A stretch of DNA of 64,000 nucleotides from CADEFQ01 sp035433705 (GCA_035433705.1 DAORVK010000008.1:21349-85348), one strand, 5' to 3'. Numbered from the stretch's first letter, positions 43,728 through 53,612 are shown. The notes: generated from the sequence alone by a model not told the origin. Made by a program: numbers and translations.

Positions 43728-46700
43728 ATGAGCTATTTCCTCGACCGGCTGCAGTTCCTGAAGCGGGACACCGAAGAGTTCGCCGACGGCCACGGCTTCA
43801 CGAAAACGGAAAGCCGCGACTGGGAGAACTCCTACCGCGCTCGCTGGCAGTACGACAAGATCGTGCGCTCCACCCACGGCGTGAACTGCACCGGCTCGTG
43901 CAGCTGGAAGATCTACGTCAAGAACGGCCTCGTGACGTGGGAGACGCAGCAGACGGACTATCCGCGCACGCGCCCCGATCTGCCGAACCACGAGCCGCGC
44001 GGCTGCCCGCGCGGCGCGAGCTACTCCTGGTATCTGTACAGCGCCAATCGCCTCAAGTATCCGCTGGTACGCGGCGCGCTGCTGCGACTGTGGCGTGAAG
44101 CGCGCAAGACGATGAGCCCGGTGGACGCCTGGGCCAGCATCGTCAACGACCCCGTCAAGGCGAGAAGCTACAAGACGCAGCGCGGCATGGGTGGCTTCGC
44201 CCGCGTGCGCTGGGACGAGGCCAACGAGATCATCGCTGCCTCGAACCTGCACACGGTGAAACAGCACGGCCCCGATCGCGTGATCGGCTTTTCACCCATT
44301 CCCGCGATGTCGATGGTCTCCTATGCCTCCGGCGCGCGGTATCTGTCGTTGCTCGGCGGTGCGTGCCTGTCATTCTACGACTGGTACTGCGACCTGCCAC
44401 CCTCGAGTCCGCAGGTATGGGGCGAGCAGACCGACGTGCCCGAGTCGGCCGACTGGTACAACAGCCGCTACCTCATCGCCTGGGGCTCGAACGTGCCGCA
44501 GACGCGCACGCCCGATGCGCACTTCTTCACCGAAGCGCGCTACAACGGCACCAAGACCGTGGCCATCACGCCCGACTACGCCGAAGTCGCCAAGCTCACG
44601 GATCACTGGCTGCACCCGAAGCAAGGCACCGACGCGGCGCTCGCGTTCGCCTTCGGTCACGTGATCCTGAAAGAGTTCCACGTCGACAAGCCGGCCGACT
44701 ACTTCATCGACTACTGCCGCCAGTACACCGACATGCCGCTGCTGGTGCGGCTCGAGCGCCGCGCCGACGGTCGCCTCGTACCAGAGCGCTTCCTGCGCGC
44801 CTCGGATCTCGGCGGCCTGGGCGAGAGCAACAATCCCGAATGGAAGACGCTCGCCTTCGACGAGAAAAGCGACCAGGTGACCGTGCCCAATGGCTCCGTC
44901 GGCTTTCGCTGGGGCGAGAAGGGCAAATGGAACATTGAAGAGAAGGACAGTGCCGGCCGCGAGACCCGCCTGCGCCTGTCACTGAAAGACGCCCACGATG
45001 GCATCGAGGCGGTGAGCTTCCCGTATTTCGGTGGCGTCGAGCACGATCGCTTCACGGCGTCCAAGTTCTCCGACATTCTCGAGCGCCACATCCCGGTGCG
45101 CCGCCTGAAACTGTCGGATGGCAAGCAGTGGGAAGTGGCCACCGTCTATGACCTGCTGCTGGCGCATTACGGAGTCGACCGCGGCTTCGGCGGCGGCAAC
45201 GTGGCCGCGAATTACGACCAGGATCTGCCGGGCACGCCGGCCTGGCAGGAAAGGATCACTGGCGTGCCGCGCGCCGAAGTCATCGAGATCGCGCGCGAAT
45301 TCGCGGACACGGCGGCCAAGACCCGCGGCCGCAGCATGATCATCGTCGGCGCCGGCATGAACCACTGGTTCCATAACGACATGAACTATCGCGGCCTCAT
45401 CAACCTGCTGATGATGTGCGGCTGCGTCGGTCAGACCGGTGGTGGCTGGGCGCATTACGTCGGCCAGGAAAAGCTGCGCCCACAGACCGGCTGGCAGCCG
45501 CTCGCGTTCGGGCTCGACTGGAGCAAGCCGCCGCGACAGATGAACGGCACCTCGTTCTTCTATTTCATGTCCGACCAGTGGCGCTACGAGAAGATCGAGA
45601 TCAGGGAAATTCTCTCCCCGCTCGCCGATCCGGCCAGGTACAGCGGCAGTCAGGCCGACCTGAACCTCAAGGCGATCCGCATGGGCTGGCTGCCGAGCGC
45701 ACCACAGCTGAACCGCAATCCGCTGGAGGTGGCGAGAGCCGCCGAGGCCGCGGGCCTCCCCGCGGCCGACTATGTGGTGCAGCAGCTCAAGGGCGGACAG
45801 CTCGACTTTGCCTACGCCGATCCGGATGCGCCCGAGAACTTCCCGCGTGTCATGTTCATCTGGCGCTCGAACCTGCTCGGCTCCTCGGGCAAGGGCCACG
45901 AGTACATGCTGCGGCACCTGCTCGGCACACGCCATGGCTTGCAGGGCAAGGACCTGGGCGAGCGCGGCGCGGTGAAACCCGAGGAGATCAGGTGGCGGGA
46001 CGCGGCGCCCGAAGGCAAGCTCGACTTGCTGGTCACGCTCGACTTCCGCATGTGCACCACCGCCTTGTACTCCGATGTGGTGCTGCCCACCGCCACCTGG
46101 TACGAGAAGGACGACCTCAATACCTCCGACATGCACCCGTTCATCCACCCGCTGTCGAAGGCGGTGGATCCGGCGTGGGAAGCACGCAGCGACTGGGACA
46201 TCTTCCGGGGCATCGCCCGGTCGGTAAGCGACATGGCCCCGGGCGTGCTGGGCGTGGAGAAGGATGTGGTGCTTGTACCCACGCTGCACGACACCCCCAA
46301 CGAACTCGCGATGCCCTTTGGCGCCAGGGACTGGAAGAAGGGCGAGTGCGAACCGGTGCCGGGCAAGACCCTGCCTTCGATCGCCATGGTCGAGCGCGAC
46401 TACCCCAACCTCTACAAGAAGTTCACGTCGCTCGGGCCACTGCTCGACAAGCAAGGCAACGGCGGCAAGGGTCTCAACTGGGATACGAAGGACGAGGTGA
46501 AGTTCCTCGGCGATCTCAACCATCGCGTGCTCGATGAGGGCATCAGCAAGGGCCGGCCGAACATCTACTCCGCCATCGACGCCGCCGAAGTGGTCCTGCA
46601 CCTCGCACCGGAAACCAACGGCCATGTCGCGGTCAAGGCCTGGGAGTCACTGGAGGCGTTCACCGGTCGCGAACACACCCATCTCGCCGTCGGCAAGGAA

Positions 46701-47474
46701 CACGAAGCCATCCGCTTCCGCGACATCCAGGCGCAGCCGCGCAAGATCATCTCCTCGCCGATCTGGTCGGGGCTCGAGGACGAGCACGTCAGCTACAACG
46801 CCGGCTACACCAACGTCCACGAACTGATCCCGTGGCGCACCGTCACCGGTCGCCAGCAGTTCTATCAGGACCATGAGTGGATGATCGCGTTCGGCGAGGG
46901 CTTCATGAGCTACCGGCCGCCGGTGGACACCAAGACCATCGAGCCGCTGCACAACAAACGCGGCAACGGCCATCGCGAGATCGTGCTGAACTGGATCACT
47001 CCGCACCAGAAATGGGGCATCCACAGCACCTACAGCGACAACCTCATCATGCAGACGCTGTCGCGCGGCGGCCCGATCGTGTGGATCAGCGAGACCGACG
47101 CCCGCGAAGCCGGCATCGAGGACAACGACTGGATCGAGCTGTTCAACGTCAACGGCGCGATCGCCGCGCGCGCGGTGGTCAGCCAGCGCGTGATGGCCGG
47201 CATGGCCATGATGTATCACGCACAGGAACGCATCATCAACGTGCCGGGATCGGAAATCACGGGCACCCGCGGCGGCATCCACAATTCGGTGACCCGTGTG
47301 GTACTGAAGCCCACCCACATGATCGGCGGCTATGCGCAGCTCGCCTACGGCTTCAACTACTACGGCACCTGCGGCACCAACCGCGACGAGTTCGTGATCG
47401 TGCGCAAGATGGCGAAAGTCGACTGGCTGGATGACGAACCCGTGCCGGCCGCGGCAAAGGAGATGGTGCGATGA
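43728..47474 (+). CDS. narG: NarG, respiratory nitrate reductase alpha subunit
   Basis: 1248 residues, the normal length. HGVNCTGSCSWKIYV with CPRG further on supplies the His and three Cys of the FS0 cluster. SFYDWYCDLPPSSPQVWGEQTDVPESADWYNS spans the molybdenum Asp ligand region, given here as a landmark in the first 250 residues. It carries bis-MGD and reduces nitrate to nitrite on the cytoplasmic face of the membrane. No Tat signal is present, as expected. It overlaps narH by four bases (ATGA) and follows narK in one operon. Confidence 0.96.
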   Translation: MSYFLDRLQFLKRDTEEFADGHGFTKTESRDWENSYRARWQYDKIVRSTHGVNCTGSCSWKIYVKNGLVTWETQQTDYPRTRPDLPNHEPRGCPRGASYSWYLYSANRLKYPLVRGALLRLWREARKTMSPVDAWASIVNDPVKARSYKTQRGMGGFARVRWDEANEIIAASNLHTVKQHGPDRVIGFSPIPAMSMVSYASGARYLSLLGGACLSFYDWYCDLPPSSPQVWGEQTDVPESADWYNSRYLIAWGSNVPQTRTPDAHFFTEARYNGTKTVAITPDYAEVAKLTDHWLHPKQGTDAALAFAFGHVILKEFHVDKPADYFIDYCRQYTDMPLLVRLERRADGRLVPERFLRASDLGGLGESNNPEWKTLAFDEKSDQVTVPNGSVGFRWGEKGKWNIEEKDSAGRETRLRLSLKDAHDGIEAVSFPYFGGVEHDRFTASKFSDILERHIPVRRLKLSDGKQWEVATVYDLLLAHYGVDRGFGGGNVAANYDQDLPGTPAWQERITGVPRAEVIEIAREFADTAAKTRGRSMIIVGAGMNHWFHNDMNYRGLINLLMMCGCVGQTGGGWAHYVGQEKLRPQTGWQPLAFGLDWSKPPRQMNGTSFFYFMSDQWRYEKIEIREILSPLADPARYSGSQADLNLKAIRMGWLPSAPQLNRNPLEVARAAEAAGLPAADYVVQQLKGGQLDFAYADPDAPENFPRVMFIWRSNLLGSSGKGHEYMLRHLLGTRHGLQGKDLGERGAVKPEEIRWRDAAPEGKLDLLVTLDFRMCTTALYSDVVLPTATWYEKDDLNTSDMHPFIHPLSKAVDPAWEARSDWDIFRGIARSVSDMAPGVLGVEKDVVLVPTLHDTPNELAMPFGARDWKKGECEPVPGKTLPSIAMVERDYPNLYKKFTSLGPLLDKQGNGGKGLNWDTKDEVKFLGDLNHRVLDEGISKGRPNIYSAIDAAEVVLHLAPETNGHVAVKAWESLEAFTGREHTHLAVGKEHEAIRFRDIQAQPRKIISSPIWSGLEDEHVSYNAGYTNVHELIPWRTVTGRQQFYQDHEWMIAFGEGFMSYRPPVDTKTIEPLHNKRGNGHREIVLNWITPHQKWGIHSTYSDNLIMQTLSRGGPIVWISETDAREAGIEDNDWIELFNVNGAIAARAVVSQRVMAGMAMMYHAQERIINVPGSEITGTRGGIHNSVTRVVLKPTHMIGGYAQLAYGFNYYGTCGTNRDEFVIVRKMAKVDWLDDEPVPAAAKEMVR

Positions 47475-49015
47475 AAGTCCGCGCGCAGATTGCGATGGTG
47501 CTGAACCTCGACAAGTGCATCGGCTGTCACACCTGCTCGATCACCTGCAAGAACGTGTGGACTTCACGCGAGGGCGTGGAGTACGCGTGGTTCAACAACG
47601 TCGAGACCAAGCCTGGCATCGGCTACCCGAAGGAGTGGGAAAACCAGGACAAGTGGAACGGCGGCTGGGTGCGCACCGGCAGCGGCAAGCTGGTGCCACG
47701 CGCCGGCGGCCGCTGGCGCATGCTGTCGAAGATCTTCGCGAACCCCGACTTGCCGCAGATCGACGACTATTACGAGCCGTTCGATTTCGACTACCAGAAT
47801 CTGCACGAAGCACCTGCGGGCCAGCACCAGCCCACCGCCCGCCCACGCTCGCTGATCAGCGGCGAGCGCATGCAGAAGATCAACTGGGGGCCGAACTGGG
47901 AGGAGATCCTCGGCACCGAGTTCGCCAAGCGCAGCAAGGATCGCAATTTCGACGGCGTGCAGAAGGAAATCTACGGCCAGTTCGAAAAGACCTTCATGAT
48001 GTACCTGCCGCGCCTGTGCGAGCACTGCCTCAATCCGGCGTGTGTCTCGGCATGTCCGTCGGGGGCGATCTACAAGCGCGAGGAGGACGGCATCGTCCTC
48101 ATCGATCAGGACAAGTGTCGCGGCTGGCGCATGTGCGTGTCCGCCTGTCCGTACAAGAAAATCTATTACAACTGGAAGAGCGGCAAGTCCGAGAAGTGCA
48201 TCTTCTGCTACCCGCGCATCGAGATGGGCGAGCCCACGGTGTGCTCCGAGACCTGTGTCGGCCGCATCCGCTATCTCGGCGTGATGCTCTACGACGCGGA
48301 CCGCATCCAGGAGGCGGCCTCGGTGCCGGCCGAGAAGGATCTCTACCAGGCGCATCTCGACATTTTCCTCGATCCGTTCGACCCGGCGGTGATCACGGCC
48401 GCGCGCAAGGAGGGCATCCCGGACAACTGGCTCGATGCCGCGAAGGCCTCGCCGGTCTACAAGCTCGCCATCGACTGGCGGCTGGCGTTGCCGCTGCATC
48501 CGGAGTACCGCACGCTCCCCATGGTCTGGTACGTGCCGCCGCTGTCGCCGATCCAGTCCGCCGCGGAGCGCGGCCGCGTCGGCATGAACGGCGCGTTGCC
48601 CGACGTGGCATCGCTGCGCATTCCGGTGCGCTACCTCGCCAACCTGCTCACGGCGGGTGATGAGGCGCCGGTGGTGCGCGCGCTCGAGCGGATGATGGCG
48701 ATGCGCGCCTGGCGCCGCGCGATCAACGTGGACGGCGTGGAGGACCATGCCGTGCTCGCGCAGGCAGGGCTCACGGCAGCGCAGGCCGAAGACATGTACC
48801 GCTATCTCGCCATTGCCAACTACGAAGACCGCTTCGTGATCCCGACGGCTCACCGCGAATACGCCAATGATGCCTTTGGCGAGCGCGGCGGCTGCGGATT
48901 CACCTGGGGCAACGGTTGCAGCGGCGACACTCCGGTCGACCTCTTCACCCAGCGCAAGACCTCCCGGTACTTCGTTCACCCGAACCGGCAGGAGAAGTTC
49001 GAGGAGGTCGGATGA
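47471..49015 (+). CDS. narH: NarH, nitrate reductase beta subunit
   Basis: 514 residues. Four cysteine groups bind one [3Fe-4S] and three [4Fe-4S] clusters: CIGCHTCSITCKNVWT, LCEHCLNPACVSACPSGA, CRGWRMCVSACPYKK and KCIFCY with VCSETCVGRIR. The Trp in CRGWRMC marks the [3Fe-4S] site. It passes electrons from the NarI haems to NarG. The C-terminal NarH-specific region is complete. narJ overlaps by four bases after GAGGAGG. Confidence 0.96.
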   Translation: MKVRAQIAMVLNLDKCIGCHTCSITCKNVWTSREGVEYAWFNNVETKPGIGYPKEWENQDKWNGGWVRTGSGKLVPRAGGRWRMLSKIFANPDLPQIDDYYEPFDFDYQNLHEAPAGQHQPTARPRSLISGERMQKINWGPNWEEILGTEFAKRSKDRNFDGVQKEIYGQFEKTFMMYLPRLCEHCLNPACVSACPSGAIYKREEDGIVLIDQDKCRGWRMCVSACPYKKIYYNWKSGKSEKCIFCYPRIEMGEPTVCSETCVGRIRYLGVMLYDADRIQEAASVPAEKDLYQAHLDIFLDPFDPAVITAARKEGIPDNWLDAAKASPVYKLAIDWRLALPLHPEYRTLPMVWYVPPLSPIQSAAERGRVGMNGALPDVASLRIPVRYLANLLTAGDEAPVVRALERMMAMRAWRRAINVDGVEDHAVLAQAGLTAAQAEDMYRYLAIANYEDRFVIPTAHREYANDAFGERGGCGFTWGNGCSGDTPVDLFTQRKTSRYFVHPNRQEKFEEVG

Positions 49016-49695
49016 GCCTGCTCAAGCTCCTGAGCGTGCTGATCGACTATCCGCGGGACGAGCTGTGGGAGCACGGCGGGGAACTCCTCGCTGCGTGCGC
49101 TGATCCGGAACTCGCGCCACACCGCCGCGGCGCGCTGGAGGATTTCGTGCGCGCCCTCCTCGCGACCGACCCGCTCGAGGCGCAGGATCGCTGGCTGTCC
49201 ACCTTCGATCGTGGGCGCTCGATGAGCCTGCTGATGTTCGAGCATATCCACGGCGAATCGCGCGACCGCGGCCAGGCCATGGTCGATCTGGTGGCTGCTT
49301 ACCGGAAAAACGGCTTCGTGCTGGCAGCGCGGGAGCTGCCGGACTATCTGCCATTGCTGCTCGAGTACCTGTCGCAACGACCACAGGCCGAGGCCCGCGA
49401 CTGGCTGCAGCACCTCAATCACATCGTCGGCCTGCTCGGCGCCCGCGCTGCCGAGCGCGGCAGCCCCCATGCGCTCCTGTTCGAGATCCTGGTCGACTAC
49501 GCCGACGGCAAGCTCGATCTCGCCCCGCTGCGCCAGCGCGCGCGCGAGGAGCCGCGCGACGACAGCATCGAGGCCATGGACCGCGTGTGGGAAGAAGAAG
49601 CGGTCCGTTTTGGCGCCGACGCGCTCCAGCAGGATTGTTCGCCGTCCGGCCGCGCGCCGGGCCCGCCTCAAGCCACCCGACAGGTGCAACGATGA
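49012..49695 (+). CDS. narJ: NarJ, nitrate reductase assembly chaperone
   Basis: 227 residues, mainly helical. KLLSVLIDYPRDELWEHGGEL and the SMSLLMFEHIHGESRDRGQAMVDL motif are diagnostic for NarJ, which binds NarG and assists cofactor insertion and membrane docking. The tail is Pro/Gln-rich. A strong GAGGAGG site inside the narH end precedes its ATG, and its stop overlaps narI (ATGA). Confidence 0.93.
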   Translation: MSLLKLLSVLIDYPRDELWEHGGELLAACADPELAPHRRGALEDFVRALLATDPLEAQDRWLSTFDRGRSMSLLMFEHIHGESRDRGQAMVDLVAAYRKNGFVLAARELPDYLPLLLEYLSQRPQAEARDWLQHLNHIVGLLGARAAERGSPHALLFEILVDYADGKLDLAPLRQRAREEPRDDSIEAMDRVWEEEAVRFGADALQQDCSPSGRAPGPPQATRQVQR

Positions 49696-50396
49696 GCTAC
49701 TTCGACGTCTTTGCTTTCCAGATCTATCCGTACATCGCACTGGTGGTGTTCTTCATCGGCAGCTGGGTCCGTTTCGACTACTCGATGTACACGTGGCGCA
49801 GCGGCTCGAGCCAGCTGCTCTCCGATCGCGGCATGCGTCTCGGCAGCAATCTGTTCCATGTCGGCATCCTCGTCGTACTGGGTGGTCATCTGGTCGGTCT
49901 GCTGACCCCGCACGCGGTCTATTCGGTGTTCATCAGCACGGAACTCAAGCAGTTGCTGGCCATGCTCGTGGGCGGAGTGTTCGGCGCCATCTGCCTCGTC
50001 GGCATGCTGATCCTCCTGTGGCGACGCCTGTTCAATGTACGCATCCGCGCCACCGACAATTTTCGCAATCTGCTGATTCTGGTGCTGTTACTGGCGCAGC
50101 TTCTGCTCGGCCTTTACACGATCTTCCTTTCGAGTCACCACCTCGATGGCAGCGTCATGGTCGTGCTCGCCGAGTGGGCACAGCGCATTGTCACGTTCCG
50201 GGGCGGCGCCGCCGCACTGGTCGCGTCGGTCCACTGGGTCTACAAGGCACACATCGTCCTCGGCCTGACCCTGTTCCTGCTGACGCCGTTCACACGCCTC
50301 GTGCATATCTGGAGCATCCCCGTCAGCTATCTGTGGCGGCCCTATCAGGTGGTGCGCAGGCGCCAGGCGACGCTCAACTACGGGCGTCGGAGCTGA
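49692..50396 (+). CDS. narI: NarI, nitrate reductase gamma subunit (cytochrome b)
   Basis: 234 residues with five membrane helices. The haem-b histidines are in LFHVGILVVLGGHLVGL (helix 2) and SVHWVYKAHIVLGLTLFLL (helix 5). It takes electrons from quinol, here probably ubiquinol made by the neighbouring UbiU/V/T route, and passes them to NarH. It completes narGHJI; a peptidyl-prolyl isomerase gene starts two bases after its stop. Confidence 0.94.
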   Translation: MSYFDVFAFQIYPYIALVVFFIGSWVRFDYSMYTWRSGSSQLLSDRGMRLGSNLFHVGILVVLGGHLVGLLTPHAVYSVFISTELKQLLAMLVGGVFGAICLVGMLILLWRRLFNVRIRATDNFRNLLILVLLLAQLLLGLYTIFLSSHHLDGSVMVVLAEWAQRIVTFRGGAAALVASVHWVYKAHIVLGLTLFLLTPFTRLVHIWSIPVSYLWRPYQVVRRRQATLNYGRRS

Positions 50397-50398
50397 GC

Positions 50399-51280
50399 AT
50401 GTCGAGCGGCGCGCATCGGCACGTGCATGACTCGCACTCGCATGCTGCGGAGGTCGACGGGCCCCGCACGCTCGGGACGCCGCCGCCCTGCGTGCTGTTC
50501 GTCGCTGACACGCCGATCAGCGAAGCCGACATCGCCCGCGAGATGCAGCACCACCGCGCAGGCCGACCCGAGGAGTCGCGCGCGGCGGCCGCACGCGCCC
50601 TCGTCGTGCGCGAGTTGCTGCGGCGGGAGATCGCGCGGCTTGGCCTCGCGACGGAGGCGCGTGCCATCGACCAGGAATCCGCCGAGGAAGCCGCCATACG
50701 GCTGCTGCTCGAACGCGAGATCGCCGACCGTGTCCCCACCGAGGACGATTGCCGGCGCTACTTCGAGCGAAACAGCGAGCGCTTCCGCTCGCCCGACCGC
50801 ATTCGCGTACGACATATCCTTCTCTCCGCCCCGGCCGACGATGTGAAGGGTCGCCACCAGGCCCGGCTCGATGCCGAGGAAATGATTGCGCAGCTCGGCG
50901 CCAACCCCGTGCTGTTCGCCGACTTCGCGCTGCGCCGGTCCGACTGTCCTTCGAAGAGCGAAGGCGGCGCACTCGGCTGGCTCGAGCGAGGCCAGACGAC
51001 ACCCGAGTTCGATCGCCAGGTCTTTCGCCTGCCTGTGGGTCTCGCGGCCTTCCCGGTCGAGTCGCGCTGGGGCTACCACGTCATCCAGGTCGACGCCCTC
51101 GAGGCGGGTGTTCCGCTCGGCTTCGATGCCGTACACGGCCGCATCGCCGACTATCTCGAACTGCAGGTGCGCCAGCGTGAGCTGCAGCACTACCTCGAGT
51201 CACTGCAGGAACACTACGGCGTGCGCGGCCTCGCGGAGATCGAGGCGCTCGTGCCGGACAATCCGGCATCCGGCCCGTGA
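50399..51280 (+). CDS. Parvulin-type peptidyl-prolyl isomerase of the nar operon
   Basis: 293 residues. A His-rich start (HRHVHDSHSHAAE) precedes a helical region, and a parvulin domain lies at about 135-235: RVRHILLSAPADDVK, DCPSKSEGGALGWLERGQT and PVESRWGYHVIQV. It resembles the PpiC/NifM proteins found in nar operons of other proteobacteria, where they are thought to help fold the reductase. No signal peptide is seen, so it should be cytoplasmic. The His-rich segment could bind metal. The GTG of the next gene overlaps its stop. Confidence 0.85.
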   Translation: MSSGAHRHVHDSHSHAAEVDGPRTLGTPPPCVLFVADTPISEADIAREMQHHRAGRPEESRAAAARALVVRELLRREIARLGLATEARAIDQESAEEAAIRLLLEREIADRVPTEDDCRRYFERNSERFRSPDRIRVRHILLSAPADDVKGRHQARLDAEEMIAQLGANPVLFADFALRRSDCPSKSEGGALGWLERGQTTPEFDRQVFRLPVGLAAFPVESRWGYHVIQVDALEAGVPLGFDAVHGRIADYLELQVRQRELQHYLESLQEHYGVRGLAEIEALVPDNPASGP

Positions 51281-52614
51281 CTGCCGAGGCGGCTGCCGGA
51301 CGCGGGGCCAACCGTGCCATGTGGCTCAGCACGGCGGCCTTCACGGTGTGCTTCGCCGTCTGGACAATTTTCTCGATCATCGGCATCGCCATCCAGAAGG
51401 AACTCGGGCTCTCCGGCACGCAGTTCGGCCTGCTCATCGCGATGCCGATCCTGAGCGGCTCGCTGATCCGCATGTTCCTCGGCATCTGGGCCGATCAGTA
51501 CGGCGGCCGGCTCGTACTCACCCTCGTGATGCTGGTTGCGGCTGTGGCGACCTGGATGCTCACCTGGGCCACGACTTATCCCGGCTTCCTGCTCGCAGCG
51601 CTCTTCGTCGGTGTGGCGGGGGGCTCCTTCTCCGTCGGCGTCACCTACGTGTCGCAGTGGTTTCCACCGCAGAAGCAAGGCACCGCGCTCGGCGTGTTCG
51701 GCGCCGGCAACGTCGGCTCCGCAGTCACGAAGCTGCTCGCACCGCTCGTGCTCGTGGCGGCGGGCTGGGCCATGGTCGCAAAGATCTGGGCGATCGTGCT
51801 CGCCGCAGCGGGCGTGCTCTATTTTCTCACGGCTGCGGACGACCCGAAGCTCGCGCAGCGGCGCGTGTCGGGCGCGCAGCCGATGCCGTTTCGCAAGCAG
51901 ATCGAGCCGCTCGCGAATCTGCAGGTCTGGCGCTTTTCGCTCTATTATTTCTTCGTCTTCGGCGGCTTTGTCGCGCTCGCGCTCTGGCTGCCACGCTATC
52001 TGATCGGGGCCTACGGCCTCGACGTGAAGACGGCAGGCCTGATCGCGGCCTGCTACTCGATCCCTGCGAGCGTCTTTCGCATCGTTGGCGGGCAGCTCTC
52101 GGACCGCATCGGTGCCCGCAGCGTCATGTACTGGACGTTTGGCGTTTCCGCCGTTTGCACGTTTCTGCTCTCCTATCCCGACACGCAGTACATCGTGAAG
52201 GGCATCGACGGCGACATCCGCCTGAGCCTCGCGATCGGCCTCGTGCCCTTCACCATGATCGTGTTCGTGCTCGGCTTCTTCATGTCGCTCGGCAAGGCCG
52301 CCGTGTACAAGCACATTCCCGTCTACTATCCGCAGCACGTCGGCTCGGTGGGCGGTGTGGTCGGCATGATCGGCGGGCTGGGCGGCTTCATGCTGCCGAT
52401 CGCCTTCGGCGCACTCGCCGACTACACGAACATCTGGTCGAGTTGCTTCATGCTGCTCTTCGTGCTCGTGTCCGCAGCGCTCGCCTGGATGCACTTCGCG
52501 ATCCGGCGGATGGATCTCAGCCGGTTCCCGCGCCTCGGCGAGGAACACGACCTGCCGGAGATCACGGCGGCGCGGGACGCAGAACTGCGCGCAGCCAGCC
52601 GACGAAAGCCGTGA
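51277..52614 (+). CDS. narK: NarK1-type nitrate/proton symporter
   Basis: 445 residues, major facilitator family, 12 helices. VAGGSFSVGVTYVSQWFPPQKQGTALG is the nitrate signature of the NarK1 branch and FVLGFFMSLGKAAVYKHIPVYYP is near the second signature. It differs clearly from the NarK before narG: this type brings in nitrate with protons to start respiration, while the other exchanges nitrite out. In some bacteria the two are fused; here they flank the reductase. GTG start overlapping the upstream stop. The last 53 bases overlap the convergent tehA-like gene. Confidence 0.9.
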   Translation: MTAEAAAGRGANRAMWLSTAAFTVCFAVWTIFSIIGIAIQKELGLSGTQFGLLIAMPILSGSLIRMFLGIWADQYGGRLVLTLVMLVAAVATWMLTWATTYPGFLLAALFVGVAGGSFSVGVTYVSQWFPPQKQGTALGVFGAGNVGSAVTKLLAPLVLVAAGWAMVAKIWAIVLAAAGVLYFLTAADDPKLAQRRVSGAQPMPFRKQIEPLANLQVWRFSLYYFFVFGGFVALALWLPRYLIGAYGLDVKTAGLIAACYSIPASVFRIVGGQLSDRIGARSVMYWTFGVSAVCTFLLSYPDTQYIVKGIDGDIRLSLAIGLVPFTMIVFVLGFFMSLGKAAVYKHIPVYYPQHVGSVGGVVGMIGGLGGFMLPIAFGALADYTNIWSSCFMLLFVLVSAALAWMHFAIRRMDLSRFPRLGEEHDLPEITAARDAELRAASRRKP

Positions 52615-53599
52615 GCCACGCGGCGAGCGCGACTGCGAACACGATCTTCGGCAGCGGCACGAGGAAGCCGAGGTCGAGCGCCACGATCAGCTCGTGGGTG
52701 CTGGCAGCGTACATGCCGAGCGGAAACACAGCGCCCCAATAGAGCGGATCGTATTGCAGCGGAAAGCGGCGGTAGATGTGCCGCCACACACCGAGCACGA
52801 GCAGCATCGGGATCCACCAGGTGCCGGTCGCCCAGTAGAAGATCGTAAAGCCCTTGATGAAGGGGCGCAGCGACTCGAGGAACGGCGCGTCAGGCGCATT
52901 CACGATCAGCAGTGAGCCCGCCAGGGTCGAGATCGCCATGGCGCCCATGTTGATCCAGTAGGGCGGCGAGAGGTCTCCGGGCTGGAACGAAAAGAACGTA
53001 TAGCGGTAGAAGATCAGCGACATCATCCAGATGTAGAGCATGCCGCCCCACAACCACATCGAGAGCGCGAAGAAGTTCAGTTCGAGCTTGTGCGGCTGCC
53101 CGATGCGCGCGGCGAGCAGCGCGCTGAGCACGGCGATCGACTGGGTCGCGACAACCGCGAGCAACCAGCCGCCGTTGATGCCGCGATCGAGCGACGGCTT
53201 CGATTCCTTCACCGTCAGAATCGTGAAGATCGCGTAGGTGAGCACGAGCCACAGCGCAATCGCGACGCACCAGAGGGCAAACGCAGCGGACAGCCACCCG
53301 TAAAGCACTATTGTCTGGCTGCCGAGCACCCCGGAAGCCGCGATCGAGGTGAAGTAGCCCGGGCCGCGCAAGTGATCGAAGAGATCCTGGAAAAACGCCC
53401 GTGGGTGCCACCAGAGGCGCAGCAGGTACAGTATCCATAGCGCCACGTAGAAGGCGCAGTTCAGTGCGTAGAGGCTTCGCGCGAGCCACGCGAAGCCGAG
53501 CAGATGAGCGGCGATCGACACGATGCCGGTCGCCATCACCATGCCGAAGTAGGCGGGCGACAGCCCCGCCAACCCTGCCCGGAAATTGACGAAACTCAA
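52562..53599 (-). CDS. TehA/SLAC1-family channel or C4-dicarboxylate transporter
   Basis: 345 residues with about ten membrane helices. LSPAYFGMVMATGIVSIAAHLLG and PFIKGFTIFYWATGTWWIPMLL are characteristic of the tellurite-resistance/dicarboxylate (TDT) family; plant SLAC1 members pass nitrate and chloride. A TTG at 53599 is the best available start (no ATG before the first helix), so the N-terminus is uncertain. It lies 13 bases after a small membrane-protein gene and is convergent with narK. A role in anion flow during nitrate respiration is a guess. Confidence 0.8.
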   Translation of the reverse strand: MSFVNFRAGLAGLSPAYFGMVMATGIVSIAAHLLGFAWLARSLYALNCAFYVALWILYLLRLWWHPRAFFQDLFDHLRGPGYFTSIAASGVLGSQTIVLYGWLSAAFALWCVAIALWLVLTYAIFTILTVKESKPSLDRGINGGWLLAVVATQSIAVLSALLAARIGQPHKLELNFFALSMWLWGGMLYIWMMSLIFYRYTFFSFQPGDLSPPYWINMGAMAISTLAGSLLIVNAPDAPFLESLRPFIKGFTIFYWATGTWWIPMLLVLGVWRHIYRRFPLQYDPLYWGAVFPLGMYAASTHELIVALDLGFLVPLPKIVFAVALAAWLTAFVGWLRAVLRPAPP

Positions 53600-53612
53600 A
53601 GCGGCGCGCGGA

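Noticed and set aside
44979..46625. A 548-codon minus-strand frame opposite narG
   Set aside because: NarG is unambiguous here; the antisense reading has no ribosome site and no recognisable domain.
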